64,000 nt of DNA, taken from NCBI RefSeq assembly GCF_003056355.1, contig NZ_PYVW01000007.1, positions 62,001 to 126,000 of the forward strand. Direction: 5' to 3'. The translations under genes and the position numbers were made by a program. The number at the start of each line of letters is the position of its first letter. The first letter of the stretch is position 1. This document shows, in pieces, positions 50,370 through 58,130 of this stretch. A model generated the notes under the pieces. That model had not been told where the DNA came from. It worked only from the letters and a program-made list of their open reading frames with translations, and did not search any database. Source of the stretch: Devosia naphthalenivorans (GTDB taxonomy: Bacteria; Pseudomonadota; Alphaproteobacteria; Rhizobiales; Devosiaceae).

Positions 50370-50708
50370 ATGAACAGGTTCCTGCTGCTCATCGCTATGC
50401 TGTTTGGATTGGTGGCCGTTCCCGGGCCGGCCATGGCCAGCGCCGTGGCAAGTGGCCATTTCTGGACGATCGCCAGCCAGGAGCTATGCGTTGAGGCGGA
50501 TGCTTCCCAACGCAGCGCGCCAGCCTTCAAGCCCTGTTCCAAGAAGATCCACGGGCAAATGATATCGTGCCAGCAGGCAATTGGCGTCTTGCCGTTCGTG
50601 GATGCGTGCAGTGTCAATGCGCAGGCCGCGGTGTTCGCATCGTCGCGGGATAACACCGTCACTGCCCCAGGCGACGACGGACGCTTCCGACCTCCGCGAG
50701 CCGTCTAG
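50370..50708 (+). CDS. Small secreted hypothetical protein
   Basis: A 112-residue protein, not recognised. A clear signal peptide (MNRFLLLIAMLFGLVAVPGP to about AMASA) is followed by a short mature part with four cysteines (LCVEA, PCSKK, SCQQA, ACSVN), which could form two disulfides in the periplasm. The C-terminal end is Pro/Arg-rich. It stands alone between the GntR gene and an L,D-transpeptidase. The 130 bp before it hold a GGCGTTG/CAACGCC hairpin at 50290-50311 that may end the transporter operon. Confidence 0.6.
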   Translation: MNRFLLLIAMLFGLVAVPGPAMASAVASGHFWTIASQELCVEADASQRSAPAFKPCSKKIHGQMISCQQAIGVLPFVDACSVNAQAAVFASSRDNTVTAPGDDGRFRPPRAV

Positions 50709-50785
50709 GAACGCTGGCGACAAAGCCTCGCCAAAATCCCTGATCCTGATCCCTTGAGAGGCGGCCGCGACGGCTGCTGGATGAC

Positions 50786-51457
50786 ATGCATATCACCATG
50801 ATTTCGCGCCGGCACATGATGCTGGGTGCCACAAGCCTTGCCGCACTTGCTCTGGCCGGCTGCACGACCACCAAACCGACAATACCCGTTGCGCCTCCCG
50901 CACCGGCGATACCGCCCGAATACCTGGCCATGTATGCGGCCATACCGGATGAGCGCTTTCCGATTCCGGCGGCCCGCATCGACCTGGTCGATCCGATATA
51001 CTGGCGGCAGGAAGTGGCCAACATCACCGGCGAGAAGCCGGGCGTGGTGGTGGTCGATACGCCGAACCGCTTCCTTTACTGGACGATGGAGAACGGCCGG
51101 GCCATGCGCTACGGCGTCGGCATCGGCCGGGAGGGCTTTGCCTGGAAAGGCCGCGGCCATATCGCCTATGGTCGCGAATGGCCGACCTGGACGCCACCAT
51201 CCGACATGATCAAGCGGCAGCCCGAACTTGAACCGTACCGGCATGGGATGGAGCCCGGCCCGGAAAACCCGCTAGGCCCGCGCGCGCTCTACATTCACCA
51301 GGGTAATCGGGACACTCTCTATCGCCTGCACGGAAACATGGACGCCGATTCAATCGGCAAGGCCGTGTCCAGCGGTTGCGTACGGCTGCTCTTCCAGGAT
51401 GTCATCGACTTGTATGACCGGGTCCGGTGGGGCGCGCCAATCGTGGTCGTGCAATAG
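50786..51457 (+). CDS. L,D-transpeptidase (YkuD) lipoprotein
   Basis: A 223-residue envelope enzyme. An N-terminal SRRHMMLGATSLAALALAGC lipobox-like signal suggests membrane anchoring by lipid. The YkuD catalytic domain ends in LYRLHGNMDADSIG and SSGCVRLLFQDVIDLY with catalytic Cys198. Such enzymes cross-link peptidoglycan 3-3 or attach proteins to it; in Hyphomicrobiales there are many copies. It may start at the first ATG or at the ATG four codons later. A bidirectional terminator follows. Confidence 0.9.
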   Translation: MHITMISRRHMMLGATSLAALALAGCTTTKPTIPVAPPAPAIPPEYLAMYAAIPDERFPIPAARIDLVDPIYWRQEVANITGEKPGVVVVDTPNRFLYWTMENGRAMRYGVGIGREGFAWKGRGHIAYGREWPTWTPPSDMIKRQPELEPYRHGMEPGPENPLGPRALYIHQGNRDTLYRLHGNMDADSIGKAVSSGCVRLLFQDVIDLYDRVRWGAPIVVVQ

Positions 51458-51466
51458 CCAAGGCAT

Positions 51467-51495
51467 TGGAAGGCCGGCGCCTCACCGGCCTTCCA
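51467..51495. terminator. Bidirectional terminator hairpin
   Basis: A perfect 11-bp stem, TGGAAGGCCGG (51467-51477) and CCGGCCTTCCA (51485-51495), loop of 7. It is centred between two convergent stops. No long T-run. Confidence 0.7.
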
Positions 51496-51508
51496 CCTTG
51501 CTCAGGCA

Positions 51509-52066
51509 CTAGGATTCCTCGAACAAGCCTGTGGGGAAACCATCGAGGCTGACCTGGTTCTTCTCCCGCCAATATGCTTCGATGCCATCGACGCCCTTGG
51601 CGCGCGCCCAGTCGTCCATCTGTGGGCGCTCGTCCTTGTAGTCGAACAGCGGCACGCCATATCCGCATGAGGTCTGCACCAGATCAAAATCGAGGCGCAC
51701 CATCTGGCGCGCGCCCAGCGGAGCGTTGCCATCAAACAGCGTTGCCAACAGATGCCGGTACTCATCGCTCGCACGGTGAATGACCCGCCCCTGGCCATAT
51801 AGCCGCATGATGAGCGGCGGCCCTTCAACCGCACAGAACATGATGGTCAGCCTGCTGTCCGCCTTCAGGTGTGCGGCAGTCTCGTTGCCGCTACCGGTGC
51901 GATCGAGATACAGGACGGCATTGTCTCCCAGGACCCGGAACATGTCGGTGCTGCGTGGCGACACGTTCACATGCCCGGTCGGCGCTGCCGAAGCCGTGAA
52001 GAACATGTGTTGCGCGGCGATGAAACGATGGTGGTGGGATTCTAGTGCGGGGAATTGCTTGGCCAT
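51509..52066 (-). CDS. Pyridoxamine 5'-phosphate oxidase-fold protein
   Basis: A 185-residue flavin-reductase-type split-barrel protein. ESHHHRFIAAQHMFFTASAA, HVNVSPRSTDMFRVLGDNAV and VLYLDRTGSGNETAAHLKAD are the usual core of this family, followed by GPPLIMRLYGQGRVIH. The cofactor (FMN, F420 or haem) cannot be decided from sequence. ATG at 52066 gives the family N-terminus; the frame is open for 118 more codons without similarity. It is divergent from the siderophore operon. Confidence 0.85.
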   Translation of the reverse strand: MAKQFPALESHHHRFIAAQHMFFTASAAPTGHVNVSPRSTDMFRVLGDNAVLYLDRTGSGNETAAHLKADSRLTIMFCAVEGPPLIMRLYGQGRVIHRASDEYRHLLATLFDGNAPLGARQMVRLDFDLVQTSCGYGVPLFDYKDERPQMDDWARAKGVDGIEAYWREKNQVSLDGFPTGLFEES

Positions 52067-52155
52067 GCTGGCAGAATGACATGCAAGTCCACCGGTTGAA
52101 ACCATTATGCGGCCCGCCATCGCCACAGCGCCAAGCTTGTGTGATTGTGAAAAAA

Positions 52156-52170
52156 TGATAGGAACTGTCA
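52156..52170. promoter_or_regulatory. Candidate RirA iron box before the siderophore operon
   Basis: TGATAGGAACTGTCA fits TGA-N9-TCA and is nearly palindromic (ATGATAG/CTGTCAT). It lies 35 bp before the start of the siderophore-interacting protein gene, in an AT-rich stretch. Confidence 0.6.
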
Positions 52171-52205
52171 TGTTTACCTGACGGTGGCCAGAAAGCGCCG
52201 CTGCC

Positions 52206-53144
52206 GTGCCAGCCAAGTGGCACAATCCAGACCTGATAGATAACGGGACGAAGCGCTTGACCAAGATCTTCCATGAGGCCGAGGTGCTTGCCAAGCGAGT
52301 GCTCACTCCGGGAATGCTCCGTCTGACGTTCGGCGGCGAGGGCTTGGCCGATTTCCAAAGCACAGGGGTGGGCGATGAATATGTGCGCCTGTTTTTCCCC
52401 AACGCCGAGACCGGCCGCATCCACCTGCCGCATATCGATGAAAACGGCCGCTGGAGTTATCCTGACGGCCAGAAAGCCGTGCGCTATTCCACCTACACGG
52501 TGCGGGACTATCGATCAGACCTAAGGGAGATCGACGTCGATTTCGTGGTGCACGATGGTGGCATGGCGAGCGACTGGGCACAGCGCTGCTGCGCCGGCGA
52601 TACCGTGACAATCAACAAGCCGCGCGCGCTTTATGCGCCGCCCGACGACATCGTCTGGCAATTGCTAGTGGCGGATGCAACGGGCCTGCCGGCCCTGGCG
52701 CGCCTGCTGGAGCAGACGCCCGAGCATGTGCAGACGCGGGCCTTCATCGAGGTTGCTGAACCCAGTCATGAGCTGGATCTGCCCTATCATCCCCATGCCA
52801 GCGTGACCTGGCTGCATGGCAGCGGCAATGGCGTGGCGGCAAGCCGGGTGGGCGAAGTGGTGCGTGCGCTGCCCCTGCCGCCAACGCCCGGATATATCTG
52901 GGTCGCCGGTGAGCAGCGGGTGGTGCGCAGCCTGCGCCGTTATATTCGCCACGATCTGCGCATGCCCGCCGAGCGGTACGAGTTGGTCGGATACTGGACC
53001 GAAGACGCACGGGCCTGGGAAGAGCGCTACGACGCCTTGCCCGAAGCCGTTCGTGCGGCGATTGCGGCAGGCTGGGATTCCGGGCGCGACCGCGAGGTTG
53101 TGCGCGACGAGTATTATGCCACCCTTGAGCGATTCGGGCTCTAG
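52206..53144 (+). CDS. Siderophore-interacting protein (ferric-siderophore reductase)
   Basis: A 312-residue cytoplasmic flavoprotein of the SIP family. It frees iron from imported ferric siderophores by reduction. FAD motif RYSTYTVRDYR, then VDFVVHDGGMASDWAQRCCA, the NAD(P)H-domain markers LLVADATGLPALARLLEQ and YIWVAGEQRVVRSLRRYIRH, and the closing YWTEDARAWEERYDA. The start is GTG at 52206; TTG 17 codons later is an alternative. First gene of the siderophore operon, just after an iron box. Confidence 0.88.
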   Translation: MPAKWHNPDLIDNGTKRLTKIFHEAEVLAKRVLTPGMLRLTFGGEGLADFQSTGVGDEYVRLFFPNAETGRIHLPHIDENGRWSYPDGQKAVRYSTYTVRDYRSDLREIDVDFVVHDGGMASDWAQRCCAGDTVTINKPRALYAPPDDIVWQLLVADATGLPALARLLEQTPEHVQTRAFIEVAEPSHELDLPYHPHASVTWLHGSGNGVAASRVGEVVRALPLPPTPGYIWVAGEQRVVRSLRRYIRHDLRMPAERYELVGYWTEDARAWEERYDALPEAVRAAIAAGWDSGRDREVVRDEYYATLERFGL

Positions 53145-53147
53145 GTG

Positions 53148-54212
53148 ATGAGCGCCACTATCGCGACAAGCCAGCAATTGGCCCGGGCGGCGGCCAAGCG
53201 GCCGGGCTTGGTGGAAACCAATGCAAGGCGCTGGTTCTGGCTCGCGGTGGTTGTCCTGGTTTTGCTGGCGACGATTCTGGCCAGCCTGATGGTGGGGTCG
53301 CGCGATCTCGGCATTGGCAGGGTACTCGATGCGCTCTTTGCTTATGACGACAGTGACGAGCACGTTATCGTCATCGCGCTGCGGCTGCCGCGGACCATTC
53401 TGGGGCTGGGTGTCGGGCTGGCGCTGGGCACGGCCGGTGCCTTGATCCAGGCGCTGACGCGCAATCCGCTGGCCGATCCGGGCCTGCTGGGGGTCAATGC
53501 CGGCGCCTATTTCGCCGTGGTGGTTGGGGTGGGCGCGTTCGGGCTGAGCGGCATTGGCGGCTACATCTGGTTTGCGTTTGCCGGGGCAATCGTGACGACA
53601 GTGCTGGTCTATTTGGTCGGGTCGGCCGGACGAGGCGGCGGCACGCCGGTGCGGCTGACATTGGCGGGCGTGGCGATCGGCGCTGTGCTGTCGGGCATTT
53701 CGGCGGGGATCACGCTGCTCGATCCAGGCACGTTCGACCGCCTGCGGCACTGGGCAGCCGGCTCGCTGGTCGGGCAAAGCCATGAGACCATCCTCGTCAC
53801 ATTTCCCTTTATCGCCGCCGGCCTGCTGCTCGCTTTTGTGGTAGCCCGCCCGCTCAATGCGGTGGCGCTTGGTGATGATCTGGCGCTGTCCGTTGGGGTA
53901 AGCGTCAGGCGCACGCGCGTGGTGGTGATCCTCGCCACCACCCTGCTGGCGGGCGCTGCGACGGCTGCGGCCGGGCCGATCGGGTTTGTGGGGCTCATGG
54001 TGCCGCATCTGGCGCGCTGGATTGCGGGCACCGACCAGCGCTGGATTTTTGCCTATACGGCCGTGTTGGCGCCTATCCTGCTGCTGGCGGCAGACATCGT
54101 GGGACGGCTGGTGCTGCGGCCGGGCGAATTGCAGGTGGGCATCGTCACCGCCTTCATCGGAGCGCCGGTGCTGATTGCGCTGGCGCGGCGGCGCAGGGTC
54201 AGCGGGTTGTGA
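53148..54212 (+). CDS. Iron-siderophore ABC transporter permease (FecC/FepD type)
   Basis: A 354-residue FecCD-type permease. RLPRTILGLGVGLALGTAGA, ALTRNPLADPGLLGVNAGAY and GPIGFVGLMVPHLARWIAGT are the family signatures. It pairs with the next permease, which overlaps by four bases. ATG at 53148, three bases after the previous stop; a GTG directly before is also possible. An N-terminal tail of about 25 residues lies on the cytoplasmic side. Confidence 0.9.
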   Translation: MSATIATSQQLARAAAKRPGLVETNARRWFWLAVVVLVLLATILASLMVGSRDLGIGRVLDALFAYDDSDEHVIVIALRLPRTILGLGVGLALGTAGALIQALTRNPLADPGLLGVNAGAYFAVVVGVGAFGLSGIGGYIWFAFAGAIVTTVLVYLVGSAGRGGGTPVRLTLAGVAIGAVLSGISAGITLLDPGTFDRLRHWAAGSLVGQSHETILVTFPFIAAGLLLAFVVARPLNAVALGDDLALSVGVSVRRTRVVVILATTLLAGAATAAAGPIGFVGLMVPHLARWIAGTDQRWIFAYTAVLAPILLLAADIVGRLVLRPGELQVGIVTAFIGAPVLIALARRRRVSGL

Positions 54213-55273
54213 GCATGCTTCCCGCAACCATCAATTTCGGTCATCGCGCGCAGGCGCTCCGTCCGTTCGGCGGCCGGTTGTCACGGCTGATCGGCATACG
54301 CAGAATGGTGGTTTGTGCTGGCCTAGTTGTGCTGGCGCTTGGCTTCGGTTTGCTCACGCTGGCCAGCGGCGACTTTCCTGTGCCGCTTGGAGAGGTGTTC
54401 CGCGCCCTGGTGGGGCAGGCCGAACCAAGCGTGCAGATGGTTGTCGTCGAGTGGCGCCTGCCACGCGCTGCGCTGGCGCTGCTGCTTGGTGCTGCACTCG
54501 GGCTGTCCGGCGCCATCTTCCAGTCGATCACGCGCAATCCCCTGGGCAGCCCCGACATTATCGGGTTCGAAGCGGGCGCATACACGGGCGCTCTGCTGGT
54601 GATGGTTGCTTTGGGCGGTGGCTATCTGATGGTGGCTGGCGGCGCGCTGGTGGGTGGCCTGGTCACGGCCGCGCTGGTTTATGGCCTCGCCTGGCGGCAC
54701 GGCGTGCAGGGGTTCCGGCTCATCATTGTCGGCATCGGCGTTTCGGCCATGCTGACCGCGTTCAACAAGTTCATGCTGTTGCGGGCGCAGCTTGAGGTCG
54801 CCATGAGTGCCGCAATGTGGGACGCCGGATCGCTCAACGGATTGGGGCTGGATCGGCTGCTGATTGCCGCCTTGTTGCTGCTGGTGCTGATACCAGCCAG
54901 CCTGCTGCTAGCCCGGCCCATGGCGCAATTGGAAATGGGCGATGATGCGGCGAGCGCCCTCGGCATTTCGGCGGAACGGACGCGGGTCCTGCTGATGGTG
55001 CTGGGCGTTGCCCTGATCGCAACCGTCACCGCAACGGCGGGACCGATCGGCTTCGTCGCGCTGGTTGCCCCCCAATTGGCGCGGCGCCTGACGCGGGCGG
55101 CGGGCGTTGCGCTATTGCCCTCAGCCGCCATGGGCGCACTGCTGCTCGTTGCCGCCGACTATCTGGCGCAGCGCGCCTTTGCCCCCACCCAATTGCCTGT
55201 CGGCGTGGTGACGATCAGCCTGGGCGGGATGTATTTCGCCTGGCTGCTGGTCGCCGAAGCGAGGCGTCAATAA
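54209..55273 (+). CDS. Iron-siderophore ABC transporter permease (FecD/FepG type)
   Basis: A 354-residue FecCD-type permease, second of the pair. RLPRAALALLLGAALGLSGA, SITRNPLGSPDIIGFEAGAY and GPIGFVALVAPQLARRLTRA. The GTG start overlaps the previous stop as GTGA; ATG at 54215 would remove two residues. The pattern of a heterodimer FepD/FepG-like channel is typical of catecholate or hydroxamate siderophore importers. Confidence 0.9.
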   Translation: MSMLPATINFGHRAQALRPFGGRLSRLIGIRRMVVCAGLVVLALGFGLLTLASGDFPVPLGEVFRALVGQAEPSVQMVVVEWRLPRAALALLLGAALGLSGAIFQSITRNPLGSPDIIGFEAGAYTGALLVMVALGGGYLMVAGGALVGGLVTAALVYGLAWRHGVQGFRLIIVGIGVSAMLTAFNKFMLLRAQLEVAMSAAMWDAGSLNGLGLDRLLIAALLLLVLIPASLLLARPMAQLEMGDDAASALGISAERTRVLLMVLGVALIATVTATAGPIGFVALVAPQLARRLTRAAGVALLPSAAMGALLLVAADYLAQRAFAPTQLPVGVVTISLGGMYFAWLLVAEARRQ

Positions 55274-56091
55274 TGGACAACAGCGTGCCCCATAGCAGGC
55301 TTCATGCAGACGACGTGACCATCGGCTATGACCGCCAGGTGATTTCCAGCAATCTGTCGGTCGCTATTCCCGATGGTAGCTTCACCGTCATCGTCGGCGC
55401 CAATGCCTGCGGAAAATCGACATTGCTGCGGGCGCTGGCACGGCTGATCAAGCCCAGTGCCGGGCAGATCGTGCTGGATGGCAAGGCCATCTCCGATTAT
55501 CCGGCGCGGGAAGTGGCGCGACGGCTGGGGCTATTGCCGCAAAGCTCGATTGCCCCCGATGGCATCACCGTGGCCGACCTCGTGGCGCGCGGCCGCTATC
55601 CGCACCAGAGTTTCCTCCAGCAATGGTCGGACGCAGACGAAGCGGCCGTGATCGCGGCGATGAAAGCGACCCACATTACCGCCCTATCCCATCGGCGCGT
55701 GGATGAGCTGTCGGGCGGACAGCGGCAGCGCGTCTGGATCGCCATGGTGTTGGCGCAGGAAACACCATTGCTGCTGCTCGACGAGCCGACCACCTATCTC
55801 GACATCACCCACCAGATCGAGCTGATGGAACTGCTGCGCGCCCTCAACCAGCGCGGCGGCAAGACGGTGACAGCCGTGCTGCACGACCTCAACCAGGCCT
55901 GCCGCTATGGCACTCATCTGATCGCCATGCGCGATGGCGCTGTGGTCGCCGAAGGTGCGCCGCGCAACATCATGACGGCCGAACTGGTGGAGGCGGTGTT
56001 CGGGCTGGCCTGCGTCATCATCGAAGACCCCATCGCCCATACGCCGCTGGTCATTCCGCGCGGGGCGCCCACGCCTGTTGCAGGAGTATAG
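55273..56091 (+). CDS. Iron-siderophore ABC transporter ATPase (FecE/FepC type)
   Basis: A 272-residue ATPase. Walker A is VGANACGKSTLLRALARL (GANACGKST with Cys in place of the usual Gly, common in FepC-like proteins), Q-loop LLPQSSIAPDGITV, signature LSGGQRQRVWIAMVLAQ, Walker B LLLLDEPTTYLDI. The start overlaps the permease stop by one base (TAATG). It would drive the two permeases. Confidence 0.92.
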   Translation: MDNSVPHSRLHADDVTIGYDRQVISSNLSVAIPDGSFTVIVGANACGKSTLLRALARLIKPSAGQIVLDGKAISDYPAREVARRLGLLPQSSIAPDGITVADLVARGRYPHQSFLQQWSDADEAAVIAAMKATHITALSHRRVDELSGGQRQRVWIAMVLAQETPLLLLDEPTTYLDITHQIELMELLRALNQRGGKTVTAVLHDLNQACRYGTHLIAMRDGAVVAEGAPRNIMTAELVEAVFGLACVIIEDPIAHTPLVIPRGAPTPVAGV

Positions 56092-56095
56092 TGCT

Positions 56096-57055
56096 GTGAA
56101 ACTGTCCATCGTCGTTGGCCTTGTGGCGCTGCTTGGCCTCTCATCGCCCGTCCTGTCGCAGGAGGCCTTTCCCGTGACCATCACTCACGGCTTGGGCGAG
56201 ACAATCATTCCCGACGAGCCGCAGCGGATCGTGACCATTGGCTGGATCACCCAGGATGTGGTGCTGGCCCTGGGAGAAGTGCCGGTCGGCATTCCCCTGC
56301 AGGAATGGGGTGGCGACGAAAACGGCGTTCTACCTTGGGTTGCCGACGCGATTGCCGAACTGGGTGGTGAGTTGCCTACGCGGCTCAATCCGCAGCAAAT
56401 CTCCTACGAGCAGATTCTGTCCTTGCGGCCAGACCTGATCCTGGCACCCTATAGCGATCTGGATGCCGAGAAATATAGGCGGCTCTCGGCCATTGCGCCG
56501 ACCGTGGCGTGGGCGACTGGTCCCTGGTCAGGCACCTGGCAGGACGTGACGACGACCGTAGGCCAGGCGTTGGGAAAGACGCCGGAAGCAGAGACTTTGG
56601 TCGCCGGCGTCGAGGAAAAGCTCGCTGCCGTCGCGCAAGCCCATCCCGAGTTCAGCGGTCGCAGTTTCACCTTCGGCTATGCCGATCCGGGCAGCAACGG
56701 CTTGGGGATTTACGTTGCAAGCGATCCGCGCGTGCAAATGCTGCAGGAGCTTGGCTTGGTGCTGTCGCCGGGGGCTGCAGCCTTGCCGAGTGACGGCGCC
56801 TTCTACGTGCCGGTGAGTTTCGAGAATCTGGGTTCCGTCGATGCAGACGTGCTGATCACCTGGCATGGCGATCAGTCCGAGCTGGAGGCACTCAATGCCA
56901 ATCCCTTGTTTGCGCGTTTTGCCCCCGTCGCCTCCGGCCGCCATCTGGCGGTGGTCGATCGCTCGTTTGCCATTGCCCTGTCGGCGCCATCGGTCTTGTC
57001 GATTCCTTGGTCGGTCGATCGACTGGTGCCGCTGCTGAGCGCCTTGCTGGGCTGA
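56096..57055 (+). CDS. Iron-siderophore binding protein (FepB/FhuD-like)
   Basis: A 319-residue periplasmic binding protein of the FecB/FepB type. Signal peptide KLSIVVGLVALLGLSSPVLS, then PQRIVTIGWITQDVVLALGE, a flexible arm with GVPLQEWGG-like VGIPLQEWGGDENG, SLRPDLILAPYSDLDAEKYR and the C-lobe TFGYADPGSNGLGIYVASDP. GTG at 56096 is preferred because AGGAG lies nine bases upstream; a TTG six codons earlier is open but lacks such a site. Last gene of the import operon before the AraC regulator. Confidence 0.9.
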   Translation: MKLSIVVGLVALLGLSSPVLSQEAFPVTITHGLGETIIPDEPQRIVTIGWITQDVVLALGEVPVGIPLQEWGGDENGVLPWVADAIAELGGELPTRLNPQQISYEQILSLRPDLILAPYSDLDAEKYRRLSAIAPTVAWATGPWSGTWQDVTTTVGQALGKTPEAETLVAGVEEKLAAVAQAHPEFSGRSFTFGYADPGSNGLGIYVASDPRVQMLQELGLVLSPGAAALPSDGAFYVPVSFENLGSVDADVLITWHGDQSELEALNANPLFARFAPVASGRHLAVVDRSFAIALSAPSVLSIPWSVDRLVPLLSALLG

Positions 57056-57088
57056 AAACGACGGCTGGCTCGCGCGTTATTTTCTGAT

Positions 57089-57111
57089 AAGATGACACAA
57101 AGCGTCATCTT
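57089..57111. promoter_or_regulatory. Iron box within a 23-bp palindrome before the AraC gene
   Basis: TGACACAAAGCGTCA (57093-57107) fits TGA-N9-TCA. It is the core of a longer inverted repeat, AAGATGAC (57089-57096) with GTCATCTT (57104-57111). It could be read by RirA, by the AraC protein, or both. It begins 33 bp after the binding-protein stop and could also act as a hairpin. Confidence 0.6.
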
Positions 57112-57123
57112 TAGAGTACACCC

Positions 57124-58011
57124 GTGTTTCACCCCAACATGCAGGCCAGCGTCGAAGGTTTTGCGCCCAGCACCATGCCTGCTTGGCGCGTCTGGCCGGG
57201 CGTGATGGCGGACGTGTGGGATGTGGATGGGTTTGCCGGGGCGCGCGGCGAATATGTCTCCTCCCATCCCCGGCTGTTCGTGGTGCTGGAGCAAACCAGT
57301 CCCGGCACTATCGAAATCGCCACCGAGCGCCGGCAGCACTCCCCCGGAACACAGGGCCGGCTGAGCTATATCCCTGCGGGAATGCGCACCTTTTCCTTCG
57401 TCGGCGAGCAGACCCATCTGCGGCACCTGGATCTGCATTTCGACATTGACCTGCCCTTGAGCCGGCTTGCCGATGCGATCGACAATGACAGGCTCGAAAT
57501 GCCCCGCCTGATGTTCGACCATCCGCGCCTGCTGACCCTGGCTACGCTCATGGCCCAGGAATGCACCGGGCCCGGACTGCATGATCTTTATGGCGAGAGC
57601 CTTGTCACCGCCATGCTGGTGGAACTGTTCGAGGTCGGCCGCACCCGTCGAGATGACCGCGGCGGCCTGTCGCCACGGCGGCTACGGATGGCGCAGGAAT
57701 ATCTGGAAGACAATTGCCTGCGGACGATCCGGCTCGGTGAAATCGCCGGCAAGCTCGGCCTGTCCCAATCCTATTTCTGCACGGCCTTCCGTGCTTCGAG
57801 TGGGTTCACGCCACATCAGTGGCTGATGCGCGCCAGGATCGATCGGGTCAAATCACTGCTGAAGGATAGCGGCAGCCGGTTGAGCGACGTTGCAAGCGTC
57901 GCCGGCTTTTCCGATCAGGCGCACATGACCCGTGTATTCAAGCAGTATGTGGGCGTGACGCCTGCTGCATGGCTGCAACACCACGGTGGAAAGCCTGCAA
58001 CGGATCGATAA
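57124..58011 (+). CDS. AraC family regulator of the siderophore locus
   Basis: A 295-residue regulator. The N-terminal part is a cupin-like sensor (GTIEIATERRQHSPGTQGRL, FSFVGEQTHLRHLDLHFDI). The C-terminal double helix-turn-helix is typical: RTIRLGEIAGKLGLSQSYFC then SGFTPHQWLMRARIDRVKSL and DVASVAGFSDQAHMTRVFKQ. Like PchR or YbtA it may sense the ferric siderophore and switch on the receptor next door. The start is GTG at 57124; ATG at 57139 is possible. Iron boxes flank it on both sides. Confidence 0.9.
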   Translation: MFHPNMQASVEGFAPSTMPAWRVWPGVMADVWDVDGFAGARGEYVSSHPRLFVVLEQTSPGTIEIATERRQHSPGTQGRLSYIPAGMRTFSFVGEQTHLRHLDLHFDIDLPLSRLADAIDNDRLEMPRLMFDHPRLLTLATLMAQECTGPGLHDLYGESLVTAMLVELFEVGRTRRDDRGGLSPRRLRMAQEYLEDNCLRTIRLGEIAGKLGLSQSYFCTAFRASSGFTPHQWLMRARIDRVKSLLKDSGSRLSDVASVAGFSDQAHMTRVFKQYVGVTPAAWLQHHGGKPATDR

Positions 58012-58056
58012 ATCCTTCAAGCGACAGCAAGGATATACAATCGCCGGCGCTTAAGT

Positions 58057-58071
58057 TGAGATATCTCGTCA
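58057..58071. promoter_or_regulatory. Candidate RirA iron box before the siderophore receptor
   Basis: TGAGATATCTCGTCA fits TGA-N9-TCA and holds an inner palindrome GAGATATCTC. It lies 59 bp before the receptor start. Confidence 0.6.
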
Positions 58072-58130
58072 CCATATTTTCTTCATGCCTGCGGCCAGAT
58101 TGTGTCGGAGGCAATCAAAGGGGCTCCTGC

